From the IMG/VR virus record IMGVR_UViG_3300018914_000034, positions 1-58,174 of that record: a stretch of DNA of 58,174 nt; one strand, 5' to 3'. The notes beneath the pieces were generated by a model. It made no database searches. It was not told the origin of the DNA and saw only the letters and a program-made list of their open reading frames with translations. This DNA comes from a virus. Of the stretch, positions 25,894 to 34,111 are shown piece after piece. Position 1 is the first letter of the stretch. Each line of letters begins with the position of its first letter. The position numbers and the translations under genes were made by a program.

Positions 25894-25917
25894 GCCGGAG
25901 CGGTCACCCGCTCCGGC
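25894..25917 (-). terminator. Hairpin after the major capsid gene
   Basis: A nine-base-pair GC-rich stem (25894-25902 with 25909-25917, six-base loop) lies 30 bases downstream of the capsid gene stop. On the minus strand it is followed by TTTCCT, a weak T run. It may act as a partial terminator or as an mRNA-stabilising hairpin that favours capsid protein over the downstream genes. Confidence 0.4.
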
Positions 25918-25946
25918 GGTTCATCTGGTCAGGTTCGTCCCTCGGC

Positions 25947-26957
25947 TCAGGTGAGCGTCAGCCGGCGCAGAACCTTCGGGTTGGTGCACAGCGAGATGGC
26001 GTTCATCTGCACCTGCAGCTTCCGCCCCTTGCCGTCGTCGCGTTCCCACTGCTTGGCATAGAATGGCAGACCGACCGTGTTGACCGTCTCTATGTAATCC
26101 GCTGGCGCGAACCGGGTCAGGAAGAGATCGGGCACCCCGAGCGGCACCACCCGCGCCTCGTTGGCCGCGATGTAGGGCGCGCCGAGATCGGTGGTGGCCT
26201 TCGCGCCCGTGCGGTAGCGCTCCCAGGTCGCGCCGCCGAACTCGAACTTGTCCGGCACGTCCTGACGGAGAATCCCGGCGCCCGATCCGTAAAGGAAGGT
26301 CTCGCGCACGGCCTTGTGCTGCCACAGGGCCTTGTGGAAGTCGCGACCGGTGAAGACATGCAGGCCGCTATAGGTTTCGTCGAGCGCATCCTCGATCGAA
26401 TAGACCACGTCCTGCCAGATCTCGCCGACCTTGGTCGACTCGACATCGAGCTCGAGCGAGACAGCCGCCGGCACCGCAATGCCGAAGCGGGAGTAGAGGT
26501 CGTGGAGGACCGTGCCCGACTTCGACGTGACGATGCCCTTGATCGCGCCGACGCGCTGGTGTTCCAGCGTCATGGTGAGATCGGCCGCATGGCGCTGCGC
26601 CTTGCGCTCGACCCGCTCCTGGAGCAGCTCCAGGCGGTCCTCGCTGCCAAAGGCGCGCACGTTCTGGACCTCGTCGGCCAGAATGGAATCGTCGCGCTGG
26701 TAGTGATCGACCTCGAACGGGATCTTGGTGCGCTTCTCGTCGTCGGTGGTCTCACCGGGACCGCCGCGCTCGGTCGGCTCCACGAGGGCGAGCTTGCCCT
26801 CCCGCAGCTCGATCGACACGATGGTCGTGGTAACGCCATCCTCGTCGAAGATGCCGGTGGCCGATACCTGACCGGGGCGGTAGGGTTCGCGGTTGACGGC
26901 GGCGGTCAGGCTCTGCAGGGAGAAGCCATCGCCATTCCAAATATCTTCTGCTGCCAT
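25947..26957 (-). CDS. E: Major capsid protein (lambda gpE family)
   Basis: 336 residues (lambda E has 341). The pattern FSLQSLTAAVNREPYRPGQV, the EVQNVRAFGS segment, HAADLTMTLEHQRVGAIKGIV, then GLHVFTGRDFHKALWQHKAVRETF and the C-terminal GRKLQVQMNAISLCTNPKVLRRL are typical of the gpE family. HK97 fold expected. Note that the tail chaperone in this phage is also called E after P2; the two are unrelated. Confidence 0.93.
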   Translation of the reverse strand: MAAEDIWNGDGFSLQSLTAAVNREPYRPGQVSATGIFDEDGVTTTIVSIELREGKLALVEPTERGGPGETTDDEKRTKIPFEVDHYQRDDSILADEVQNVRAFGSEDRLELLQERVERKAQRHAADLTMTLEHQRVGAIKGIVTSKSGTVLHDLYSRFGIAVPAAVSLELDVESTKVGEIWQDVVYSIEDALDETYSGLHVFTGRDFHKALWQHKAVRETFLYGSGAGILRQDVPDKFEFGGATWERYRTGAKATTDLGAPYIAANEARVVPLGVPDLFLTRFAPADYIETVNTVGLPFYAKQWERDDGKGRKLQVQMNAISLCTNPKVLRRLTLT

Positions 26958-26970
26958 GGGATGGCTCTCC

Positions 26971-27363
26971 TTAACGGGCTTTGAAGCCGACCGAGCGCAG
27001 CTGGGTCAGCTTCGTGTTGCGCTTCGCCGCGTTGTCGACGGACGAGTGGAAGACGAGCATCGAGGCCTTCACCTCGACGCCGCCGCCACCGTCGACGATC
27101 ACGGCCTTGGCGTCGGCGCTAGTGGCATCGACCTGGTAACCGAGGACTGCGACGGCGGTTTCCGCGCCTTCCTTTCCAGCCACCGAGGCGTTCGGCGAGG
27201 CGACGTACCGACCTGTGGCGGTCACCCTGCCGAGCACGGTGCCGGCCTCGAGGACGCCCTCGCCGGAGGCGATGGTGACCACCTCGCGAGCCACGGTGCC
27301 GTGGGGCTCGCTGAGGATGAAGGCGAGATTCCGCGCCTTCTCGGTTTTGATATCCATGGGCAT
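26971..27363 (-). CDS. D: Head decoration protein D (lambda gpD family)
   Basis: 130 residues with AAGGAG upstream of ATG 27363 (a second ATG is six bases later). The GTVLGRVTATGRYVASPNAS and AVAVLGYQVDATSADAKAVIVDGGGGVEVKASMLVF parts follow the gpD trimer fold that stabilises the expanded capsid. Placed between protease/scaffold and capsid gene as in lambda. Confidence 0.88.
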   Translation of the reverse strand: MPMDIKTEKARNLAFILSEPHGTVAREVVTIASGEGVLEAGTVLGRVTATGRYVASPNASVAGKEGAETAVAVLGYQVDATSADAKAVIVDGGGGVEVKASMLVFHSSVDNAAKRNTKLTQLRSVGFKAR

Positions 27364-27376
27364 GGACGGAGGCTCC

Positions 27377-27760
27377 TTACTTCAGGGCCTTGCGGCGGTT
27401 GGCATAGATCTCGCCGGCAATGAGCTTCGCCTGCGGCTTGACCGGCGGCTGGACGCCGCCCGGGGCGGTAAGCCCAGCGGTCGCCACCCGGCGGGCCGCA
27501 TAGGCTTCCGGCGTTTCGTTCGGCTGCTGCTCGGGCGCGGCCGGAGCCGCGGCGGCGACGGGCGCCTTTTCGAGGGCGGCGATGGCGACCTCGGCCTCCA
27601 TGTCCGTCTCGAAGGCGAAATACTCGGCCAAGCCCTCGCGACCCTTGGCGGCGGCTGCCGTCATGATCGTCTTGATCCTGGCCTGAGCCTTCTTCGCGGC
27701 CTCGGCCACGGCACCCGCAAGTTCGGCGGAGGGTGCGACCGCTGTGGTCTCTTTCGTCAT
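27377..27760 (-). CDS. Nested scaffolding protein (Nu3-like), internal start in the protease gene
   Basis: In frame with the protease, ATG 27760 is preceded by AAGGGA at a spacing of eight bases. It would give a 127-residue, helical, Ala-rich protein (KKAQARIKTIMTAAAAKGREG) ending in the basic NRRKALK, the usual scaffold tail that binds capsid protein. Lambda makes Nu3 in the same way from inside C. The internal ribosome site is visible; production of the protein is inferred. Confidence 0.65.
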   Translation of the reverse strand: MTKETTAVAPSAELAGAVAEAAKKAQARIKTIMTAAAAKGREGLAEYFAFETDMEAEVAIAALEKAPVAAAAPAAPEQQPNETPEAYAARRVATAGLTAPGGVQPPVKPQAKLIAGEIYANRRKALK

Positions 27761-28432
27761 CAAAGGTTCCCTTGGTTGACGGGGGTGGTGAGCGGTCGCG
27801 GCCGCCCGGGCGCTGGCCTCCGCAAGAGACCAGTTCTTGCGCTTCGCCATCGCCGTGAGGCGCTGGGGAGCATTGGCGTAGATCCTGAAATCGAAGGCGG
27901 CCACGGCCTTGGCCTTCGCGCTCTGGCTCTCGTCGGCATAGCCCTGCTCGACGGCCTCGGCAGCCGTGAGCCAGAGCTCGTCCTTCATCGCCTGGCGCAC
28001 GTCCTCGACCGGGTTGCCGGAGCGCTCGGCGTAGATGGAGGCCATCTGCGACGCCATCTTCTCCAGGATCGAGCCGGTCTTTTCGTGATCCTCCGCCGTG
28101 CCGAAGGTGATCCCCGACGGGTTGTGGATCATCATGAGCGAGCCTTCGAGCATGACGATGGTGTCGCCGGCCATGGCGATCAGCGAGGCCGACGAGGCGG
28201 CGATGGCATCCACATGCACCGTCACCTGGCCCTTGTGAGCGGCCAGCGCGTTGTAGATGGCAATGCCGTCGTCGACATAGCCGCCGCCGGAGTTGATGCG
28301 GACGGTGACGTCGGTCTCGCGCCCGATCTCGGCGAGGGCGTCCACCACCTCCTTGGCGGTGAAGCCCTGCTCCCAAAAGCTGTCGCCGACGAACCCGTAG
28401 AGCACGAGCTCGCCGTTCTGCAGAACGGACAT
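27377..28432 (-). CDS. C: Capsid maturation protease with C-terminal scaffold (lambda gpC/ClpP-like)
   Basis: Start at ATG 28432. 351 residues. The first about 200 form a Clp-fold serine protease: INSGGGYVDDGIAIYNAL, AIAASSASLIAMAG with the nucleophile Ser, and SLMMIHNPSG with the catalytic His. From about residue 225 the sequence is Ala/Glu/Lys-rich, helical and scaffold-like. A second start at 27760 gives the scaffold alone. The protease should cut portal and scaffold during head maturation. Confidence 0.9.
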   Translation of the reverse strand: MSVLQNGELVLYGFVGDSFWEQGFTAKEVVDALAEIGRETDVTVRINSGGGYVDDGIAIYNALAAHKGQVTVHVDAIAASSASLIAMAGDTIVMLEGSLMMIHNPSGITFGTAEDHEKTGSILEKMASQMASIYAERSGNPVEDVRQAMKDELWLTAAEAVEQGYADESQSAKAKAVAAFDFRIYANAPQRLTAMAKRKNWSLAEASARAAATAHHPRQPREPLMTKETTAVAPSAELAGAVAEAAKKAQARIKTIMTAAAAKGREGLAEYFAFETDMEAEVAIAALEKAPVAAAAPAAPEQQPNETPEAYAARRVATAGLTAPGGVQPPVKPQAKLIAGEIYANRRKALK

Positions 28433-28443
28433 GGTTGGATTCC

Positions 28444-28695
28444 TCAGTAGGGCCGGAAGGCCATGCGTTTGGCGAAGCGGGTGCGCCTGGGCGTCTCGCC
28501 GCGCGAGATCGCGCATTCCCGCTCGAAGTGCTCGATCAGGCGCTCGAGACGAGCCGTGTCAGCCTTGTGGTAGCGGATCTCCTCGTCGCCGAAGCGCGCC
28601 GATGCGACGCTGTCTCCTGTAGCGATGGCGGTAAGGATGTCTCGCAGGCGGCGGGCCTCGTCGCAGGGATTGACGGGAACAGGTCCGCCGCTCAT
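28444..28695 (-). CDS. Head-tail connector of the lambda gpW type
   Basis: 83 residues: DEARRLRDILTAIATGDSVASARFGDEEIRYHKADTARLERLIEHFERE has the same helix-hairpin-helix layout as lambda gpW, which plugs the portal so that the tail can bind. In lambda W lies between terminase and portal; here it lies between portal and protease. It overlaps the portal stop by four bases. Confidence 0.75.
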   Translation of the reverse strand: MSGGPVPVNPCDEARRLRDILTAIATGDSVASARFGDEEIRYHKADTARLERLIEHFERECAISRGETPRRTRFAKRMAFRPY

Positions 28696-30368
28696 CGTTT
28701 CCTCCTGGCTTTCGGCGCGGGCTCGGGCTCCGAGGAGCCGCCCCCGTCCCCGCCGCGCACCCGCTCGAAGACGTTTGGCAGGTTCTTCGCTCTCAGCTTT
28801 TCGGCTTCACGCGCGCGCTGCTCGATCACGTCGTCGACGTCGAGGCCGTTCTCGGCACACTCGATCTCAAGAGTGGATGTGCCGTTGACCAGCCGCTCGG
28901 TCTGAGCCTCGGCCGCTTTCTTGTCGTCGGCCGTCGGCTTCGGTGGGCCCTGCCATTCCGCCCAGGTGAGCGAGTGGCGATTGGCTAGGAAGGCGCGGTA
29001 GCCGCCCTTGAGCGGGATGCGCCCCTCCCCGATCTCCTCGTCGAGCCAGCTCTCGTACACGGCCTGGTAGATCGGTGCCGCGATGCGCTTGCGCCGGCGC
29101 AGCACGATCGGCCAGATCGTCGCCCCTTCCATGCGGGTGCTGGAATAGGTCGCCCCGTCATGGTCCATCGCATAGGACGAATAGGTAACGCCGAGCGCGC
29201 GGGCGATTTCCCGCTTGAGATCGTTCGAGAACGGCAGATAGTCGGGACCAGGGGTGCCGGCCGTGAGCAGCTTCAGCTCCTCGCCCGGCGCCAGGTGCGA
29301 GACCTGAGCCGCGTTGTCCAGAGACAGGCGGCTCTCCTTGGCCTTGTCGAGGCGAGCCCCGAAGTAGTCGAGGAAGTCGTTGGTAAGATCCTCGTCCTCA
29401 AGAGCCGAGAGAGCCTCGAAGGCATCGGCGCTCGGCTCCGGCGATGTCAGGGTCGCGGCGAACACCGTCTGCAGGACGGCCGTCGCAATGGTCGCCTCGC
29501 GCAGCTGGTGATAGTTCGCCTGGGTGCGCAGGGCCGAGGCGATCACCGAGATGCCGCGCACATCCTCGGCGTCCCACGGATCGAAGGCGTGGACGACCAG
29601 AGTGCGTCCCTCGGCATCGCGCGCCCTGTAGTCGCGCTTCACCTCGATCCCTGACTGTTTCTCCTTGAAGCGGTAGGCGACCGGACGGCCATTGGCGTCG
29701 TGGATGACGCCCGAGTGCAGGCCGATGAACTCATCGGTGTCGCGCACGAGCCGGATTGGCGAGGTCAGGCACAGCTTCGTGCCGGACTGGATCCCGTAGG
29801 GCCGGCGCTGGTCCGGCGCGAAGAACGAGATCACGCCCACGGCCTCGCCAAAGGCGACCGAGTGGCGCAGCGCCACGTCGACCAGCTGGTCGAGGGTGAA
29901 CTTGCCTCGGGCGTCGACCTCGTCCGGGTTCTCGGCATAGCGGCGCCACCGGTTCTTGACCAGCTTGACCCACTCGGCCGCTTCCTCGTCGGAATAACCC
30001 AGCTTCTTGAGATCCGGCGACGGCCGCAGCTTCAGGCCGTCGCCGACGGTGTCGGCGAGAACCTGGTCGACCGCGCCCTTGAGGTGACCCGAGTTCTGGA
30101 TGAAGTCCAGCGCAAGCGCCGAGATCCGGTCCCACATGCGCCGGTTCTCGTCCCGGCTGTCGACGAGGCTCGCCTGACGCATGGCGAGAACCCCGTTCGA
30201 GCTGTCGCGCAGCCACCGGGCCGTCGTACGGCGCGACGGGGTGGACCCGACGGGAATCGTGGCGACTTCCTTCGAAGGAGAGGCCTTGCGGGCCCGGGGC
30301 GACGCAGACGCAGTTCGAGCGGCGGCTGTGGAGCGGCCCTTCGATCCGGTCTTGGTCACCTGGGTCAT
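28692..30368 (-). CDS. B: Portal protein (lambda gpB family)
   Basis: Start chosen at ATG 30368, which overlaps the terminase stop (ATGA); another ATG is 12 bases upstream. 558 residues. After a basic, low-complexity N-terminus, the conserved portal core follows: SALALDFIQNSGHLKGAVDQV, LVDVALRHSVAFGEAVGV, a LVVHAFDPWDAEDVRGISVIASAL region and ALGVTYSSYAMDHDGATYSSTRMEG. The C-terminus is helical and Arg/Lys-rich. It forms the ring at the head vertex. Confidence 0.92.
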   Translation of the reverse strand: MTQVTKTGSKGRSTAAARTASASPRARKASPSKEVATIPVGSTPSRRTTARWLRDSSNGVLAMRQASLVDSRDENRRMWDRISALALDFIQNSGHLKGAVDQVLADTVGDGLKLRPSPDLKKLGYSDEEAAEWVKLVKNRWRRYAENPDEVDARGKFTLDQLVDVALRHSVAFGEAVGVISFFAPDQRRPYGIQSGTKLCLTSPIRLVRDTDEFIGLHSGVIHDANGRPVAYRFKEKQSGIEVKRDYRARDAEGRTLVVHAFDPWDAEDVRGISVIASALRTQANYHQLREATIATAVLQTVFAATLTSPEPSADAFEALSALEDEDLTNDFLDYFGARLDKAKESRLSLDNAAQVSHLAPGEELKLLTAGTPGPDYLPFSNDLKREIARALGVTYSSYAMDHDGATYSSTRMEGATIWPIVLRRRKRIAAPIYQAVYESWLDEEIGEGRIPLKGGYRAFLANRHSLTWAEWQGPPKPTADDKKAAEAQTERLVNGTSTLEIECAENGLDVDDVIEQRAREAEKLRAKNLPNVFERVRGGDGGGSSEPEPAPKARRKR

Positions 30369-32467
30369 CGGTTCTTCCATGCGTTCCGGCGGGAGGCCCG
30401 ATCTTCACGGGACTTCCTCACCTTTGCGGGTTTCTCGAACGGGTCCTTCGCCTCGGCCGCCTCGAACAGATCGGGCTCGGCGCGCTGCCCATGCACCTGC
30501 ACGAGCAAGTCGGCCCAGCGATCGGCGTTGAGACGGCGCTTGTGTACGAGGTGCCAGCCGAGCGCGAAGGCGTAGACCGTGACGTCCCACCAATCGTTCT
30601 TGCGCCCGACGATCTTCTTCCATTCCCGCTTCGCATTCGCCTTGATCAGGCGCTTGCGCTGGTTGGAGGACTGCGCATCCTCGTCCGCATCGACCAGCCG
30701 TTCCGCCGTGAGCTCCTTGGCGAAGTCCTCGTCGCAGAGTTCCGACGTCAGGTGGTAGGTGTTGCGGGGCCATGCACCGGTCGCGTCAGGTCCGTCGACG
30801 AAGTTCGCCAGACTGGCAGCGACCTCGGTTTTGACGTCATACAGACCCACCGGATAGAGCATGACCTTGGCGACCACGCGCTTGCGGGCATCCTTGATGT
30901 CCTTCTTCGTCGGCGTACCGAGCCATGGCAGGCCATGCTGATGGCGGCCGTCGAGGGCATAGACGTTCGGGCGGCCGGCGCAGAACCGATAGACGCGATC
31001 CGTGGCAAAGCCCGAATCGACCCCCGACAGGTCAATGCCTTTCTCGACGGTGCCGGCAGTCGGATATGTACGACCGAGCGCGTCGGCGAGCTTGATCCAG
31101 GGCTCGTCGGTTTGATCCGGCGCACCCTCGAAGATCTCGCGGTCGATAAGCCAGTATTGACCTCGCGGGCCAAGCGCCAGGCAGGCCCACTTGATGCCGT
31201 AGCCCTGAACGTCGGCGGTCGAGATCACCAGGCCTGCCTCGGCTGGAATTCGCCGCTGCGGATAGTAATGCTGGCGCGAGGCCTCGACGATCTTTTCCCA
31301 TTCGATGATCACTCCGCCCGGATCGTAAGGCTCGGCGAGATCCTGCTGGAAGAACACGCGCAGCTTCGTGGTGTCGCCCTCGGCCTCCTCCCAGCGCGCC
31401 CAGATGTCGGCCCATTTCTCGCGCGGCGCATAGGCCGCCCAGAGGTGATAGCTCGGCTGCCAGTCGCGGCAGCGGCCCTCGCATGGCGGGCAGATCCAGC
31501 GCTCGATCTCGTGCTCGGGGATGGTCTCCGGCACCGCGTCGGCACCCTCCGGAACGCGCGTCGCAATCCAATGCGCCCGCGCCATCATGTCGGGCTTGTG
31601 ACCGTCGAGGATCACTCCGTCGCAGGCGAGGCAGCGCATGTGCACCGGCAGGCCCTGCTCCGGATCGGCCGCGCGCATCTGCTCGAACTTGAGCGGCTGG
31701 AAGGCCCTGCAGTGCGGGCACGGCAGGTAGAAATAGCGCCGGTCCCCGGCCTCGAAGTCGGCGGTGATCACGCACTCGCCAGCAATGCCAGGGGTCGAGC
31801 CCTGCCATTCCTTGGCCATGTCGCCGTACATCTTCTGGCGAGCCCGGGCCTGGTCGCGCGGGGAGCCGCGGCCGTCCACGTCCTTCGGGTAGCCGGTCAC
31901 CTCGTCCATGGCGAGGTTCTTGATCGACACCATCTGCAGGCCCTTCGACGAACCTGCATTGACGATCTGAGCAAAGCCGCCGGCGAAGCGCTTGAACGAC
32001 GTGGTCGAGCCCTGCTCGTCGCGGCTGTTGACCGGCAGAACCTTGTGGGCAATGCGGGGGCTCGCTTCGATGGTCGGCTGCAGCTTGACCCGGTTGAACT
32101 TGGTCGCTTCTTCCAGGGTCGGCAGCACGATCATCATCGAGCCCGGCGCCTGGTCGACAGTGTAGCCAAACCAGTTCTCGATGGCGGTCGACTTGCCGAG
32201 CTGCGCCGCCCAGCGCGCCGTGACGCGACGAGCCGGGTGGTCGGGATGAAGGCAGTCCTGCGGCTCGCGCAGGTAAGGAACGCGGGCGGTCAGGAATGGC
32301 CCTGGCCACGGCGATCCCGATTCCGCCGAGACGACGCGGTAACGGTCGGCCCATTCGCTGATGGTGAGGTCCTCGGCCGGACGGCTCGCCGCCTCCAATC
32401 CCCGGAACAGAATCTCCGCGCCGTCGGGCAGCAGCGGGAACTGCGCTCGGGCGTCGTGGTAGGTCAT
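30365..32467 (-). CDS. A: Terminase large subunit, GpA family
   Basis: 700 residues (lambda A has 641). The WAAQLGKST loop at residues 86-94 is the Walker A-like motif, in the context RVPYLREPQDCLHPDHPARRVTARW. A zinc-ribbon-like CPHCRAFQPL and CLACDGVI pair follows (about 250-290), and later DVQGYGIKWACLALG begins the nuclease domain with its acidic residue. The family cuts cos sites and pumps DNA into the head. Start overlaps the small subunit stop by four bases. Confidence 0.93.
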   Translation of the reverse strand: MTYHDARAQFPLLPDGAEILFRGLEAASRPAEDLTISEWADRYRVVSAESGSPWPGPFLTARVPYLREPQDCLHPDHPARRVTARWAAQLGKSTAIENWFGYTVDQAPGSMMIVLPTLEEATKFNRVKLQPTIEASPRIAHKVLPVNSRDEQGSTTSFKRFAGGFAQIVNAGSSKGLQMVSIKNLAMDEVTGYPKDVDGRGSPRDQARARQKMYGDMAKEWQGSTPGIAGECVITADFEAGDRRYFYLPCPHCRAFQPLKFEQMRAADPEQGLPVHMRCLACDGVILDGHKPDMMARAHWIATRVPEGADAVPETIPEHEIERWICPPCEGRCRDWQPSYHLWAAYAPREKWADIWARWEEAEGDTTKLRVFFQQDLAEPYDPGGVIIEWEKIVEASRQHYYPQRRIPAEAGLVISTADVQGYGIKWACLALGPRGQYWLIDREIFEGAPDQTDEPWIKLADALGRTYPTAGTVEKGIDLSGVDSGFATDRVYRFCAGRPNVYALDGRHQHGLPWLGTPTKKDIKDARKRVVAKVMLYPVGLYDVKTEVAASLANFVDGPDATGAWPRNTYHLTSELCDEDFAKELTAERLVDADEDAQSSNQRKRLIKANAKREWKKIVGRKNDWWDVTVYAFALGWHLVHKRRLNADRWADLLVQVHGQRAEPDLFEAAEAKDPFEKPAKVRKSREDRASRRNAWKNR

Positions 32468-33096
32468 TGCAGGGCGCTCGATTCCGGCCGGTTAAGGGGT
32501 TCGCCGGCGAGTTCGGGAGCCATGCGCCGGCGGCGGATGGCATCGAGCCGGTCCAGGATCTCGCGGTTGAACACCTCGAGCCCGCGCCGGGAAAACGTCT
32601 TGAGAGCCAGGCGCACCGTGCGCTCGTCCCAGCCGTACTTCATGGCAAGCGTCGAGGCCTCGGTTTCGATGGCGCGTTCGAAGGCGCTCTGCATCAGGGC
32701 GACGGCGTCACGCCCGGCCTGGTCCACTTCGGCAACGACGGTCAGCTGCCCGCGGCGCTCGGCCAGATCCATCTCGCGCAGCTCTGCGTCGGCATTGGCC
32801 TTGCGTTGAGCACCGTTCACCTGAGAGCCCGCAAAGCGGGTCGGAGTCTGACTGGAGAAGGGCTGGGCCGAGGCTGCGGCCCGGCTTACCGTTGCGGCCG
32901 ATCGGAGGCGGATGTTCTCGGCGCGATGGGCCGCGAGCTTTTCGAAGTCCACCAGGTTCGACTTGCCCTCGGCGCGCGTGGGCAGGGCTTCCGCATGCTG
33001 CTTGATGTAGCGCGACAGGGTCGAACGGTCGACCGGATCGCCGGATGCGGTCAGCCGCGCTGCCGCCTCCGTGATCGAAATCCAATCCTCCGCCAT
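32464..33096 (-). CDS. Nu1: Terminase small subunit, Nu1-like
   Basis: 210 residues. The N-terminal winged helix (WISITEAAARLTASGDPVDRSTLSRYIKQHAEALP) resembles the DNA-binding domain of Nu1, which binds R sites of cosB. A helical middle (ANADAELREMDLAERRGQLTVVAEVDQAGRDAVALMQSAFERAI) and a C-terminal part for contact with the large subunit follow. A repeated TGCACG array lies directly upstream (33097-33137) and is a likely binding site. Confidence 0.85.
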   Translation of the reverse strand: MAEDWISITEAAARLTASGDPVDRSTLSRYIKQHAEALPTRAEGKSNLVDFEKLAAHRAENIRLRSAATVSRAAASAQPFSSQTPTRFAGSQVNGAQRKANADAELREMDLAERRGQLTVVAEVDQAGRDAVALMQSAFERAIETEASTLAMKYGWDERTVRLALKTFSRRGLEVFNREILDRLDAIRRRRMAPELAGEPLNRPESSALQ

Positions 33097-33137
33097 CGTG
33101 CATTGTCCCGTGCAAATACACGTGCATCACACGTGCA
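33097..33137. promoter_or_regulatory. Four TGCACG repeats, candidate cosB / terminase binding region
   Basis: CGTGCA occurs at 33097, 33109, 33121 and 33132 on the plus strand (TGCACG on the gene strand), spaced 12, 12 and 11 bases, so all face nearly the same side of the helix. The array starts right next to the start codon of the small terminase gene. In lambda the cosB R sites lie in this place. The remaining bases 33138-33241 are non-coding, with an eight-G run at 33229-33236, and could hold cosN. No cut site can be assigned. Confidence 0.5.
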
Positions 33138-33241
33138 TGCGTGTACCGGTTGCGGGCTGACCTACTGGCGAAACCCGGGGCGCTAATTGCCCGTAGGTCG
33201 CCCTGCCCCGGGATACGGTCCCTTGACCGGGGGGGGTGGGG

Positions 33242-33823
33242 TCAGCGAGGCAGAAGCCTGCTGATCTCGTGTTCCACCCTGGGGAACAGGGCAGTCTTGA
33301 TGACGGTCTCCCAGGCTGCCGCGGTCTCGCCCTTCACCATCTCCGTAGGGATGAAAAGACCGGACCTGACTTTCTCGAAGCGGTCCATGCCCGTGGTCGT
33401 AGTGCTACCCGTTCGCCTGAAGACCTGGCCGTTCCACTTCGGCTTGTCGACACGGTTCGGCCACCAGCCCGCGCGCATGAATGTCCCAGGCCACATGCCT
33501 CGCTTGTTCCAGGGCGCCGCGCTCACACCCTGACGGGTTTCTCGGGCCTTGAAGTGTTTGAGGGAGATGTTGCCTCCTCGGGTCAGCAGGGTGAAGGTCA
33601 ACCCGTTTCCCGACGGCGTGATGTCCTTGACCGCCCGGTCGAGAACGTCTCGCCGCAGGCCTGTCTGCTTGGTGAGCGCCCGGACCACCTGGGTCCTGGC
33701 CTTGCCCATGGTGTGCTTGCCGGCCCTATAGAGAACGAGGCGCGCCTTGCCCTCCCCGAGGGCGTCCAGCTGGTGACCGAAGCGCCCCATGATCTGGTCG
33801 TGAGCCTTGAGCTCGATCCGCAT
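33242..33823 (-). CDS. gpZ-like minor tail / head-tail completion protein
   Basis: Start at ATG 33823, with GGAGG upstream. 193 residues. RTQVVRALTKQTGLRRDVLDRAVK, then GNGLTFTLLTRGGNISLKHFKARETRQGVSA and a C-terminal RSGLFIPTEMVKGETAAAWETVIKTALFPRVEHEISRLL match the prophage minor tail protein Z family (basic first helix, K-x-F-KARxTRxGV motif). The protein normally caps or joins the tail to the head. Its gene lies upstream of the terminase, outside its usual place after FII. Confidence 0.75.
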   Translation of the reverse strand: MRIELKAHDQIMGRFGHQLDALGEGKARLVLYRAGKHTMGKARTQVVRALTKQTGLRRDVLDRAVKDITPSGNGLTFTLLTRGGNISLKHFKARETRQGVSAAPWNKRGMWPGTFMRAGWWPNRVDKPKWNGQVFRRTGSTTTTGMDRFEKVRSGLFIPTEMVKGETAAAWETVIKTALFPRVEHEISRLLPR

Positions 33824-34031
33824 CGGGCCCTCCTGGCTGGATAGGTGCGGCGGCTCCGGGTGCGCGGGCGAGAAGAGCCGCCGATGTCTCGCTGGTCGTT
33901 CACATGGCCGCCCCTCGGATAACGAGTTCGGCTTTGGCACGGGCCGGGACCTGCCCCCACCAGGATCTTACGCCCCGGCGCCGTCGTCCCGGCCCTCATC
34001 ATCGGCACACAGCCAGCCTCCCAGAAACAGA

Positions 34032-34064
34032 AAACCCCGGTCGCGGGTGCGCCGGGGGTTTTTC
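34032..34064. terminator. Intrinsic terminator, possibly bidirectional
   Basis: AACCCCGG (34033-34040) pairs with CCGGGGGTT (34052-34060), with T residues after it on the plus strand and TTTTCTGTTT on the minus strand. It is 48 bases downstream of the minus-strand gene ending at 34112. It separates the early/replication block from the late gpZ-terminase block, so late transcription should start in 33824-34031. Confidence 0.7.
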
Positions 34065-34111
34065 CGATCCTTCTGAGGGTGACCCAACATGGTCAAGTTT
34101 TTTCCGCGCCG

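Noticed and set aside
25359-26984. Plus-strand frame of 541 codons over the capsid gene
   Set aside because: Antisense to the clearly identified major capsid protein and head accessory genes.
30491-32809. Open frame of 772 codons on the plus strand over the terminase genes
   Set aside because: It is the antisense shadow of two well-recognised genes with strong GC-biased third positions; its product shows no family pattern and is rich in Arg, His, Leu and Val in shadow-like order.
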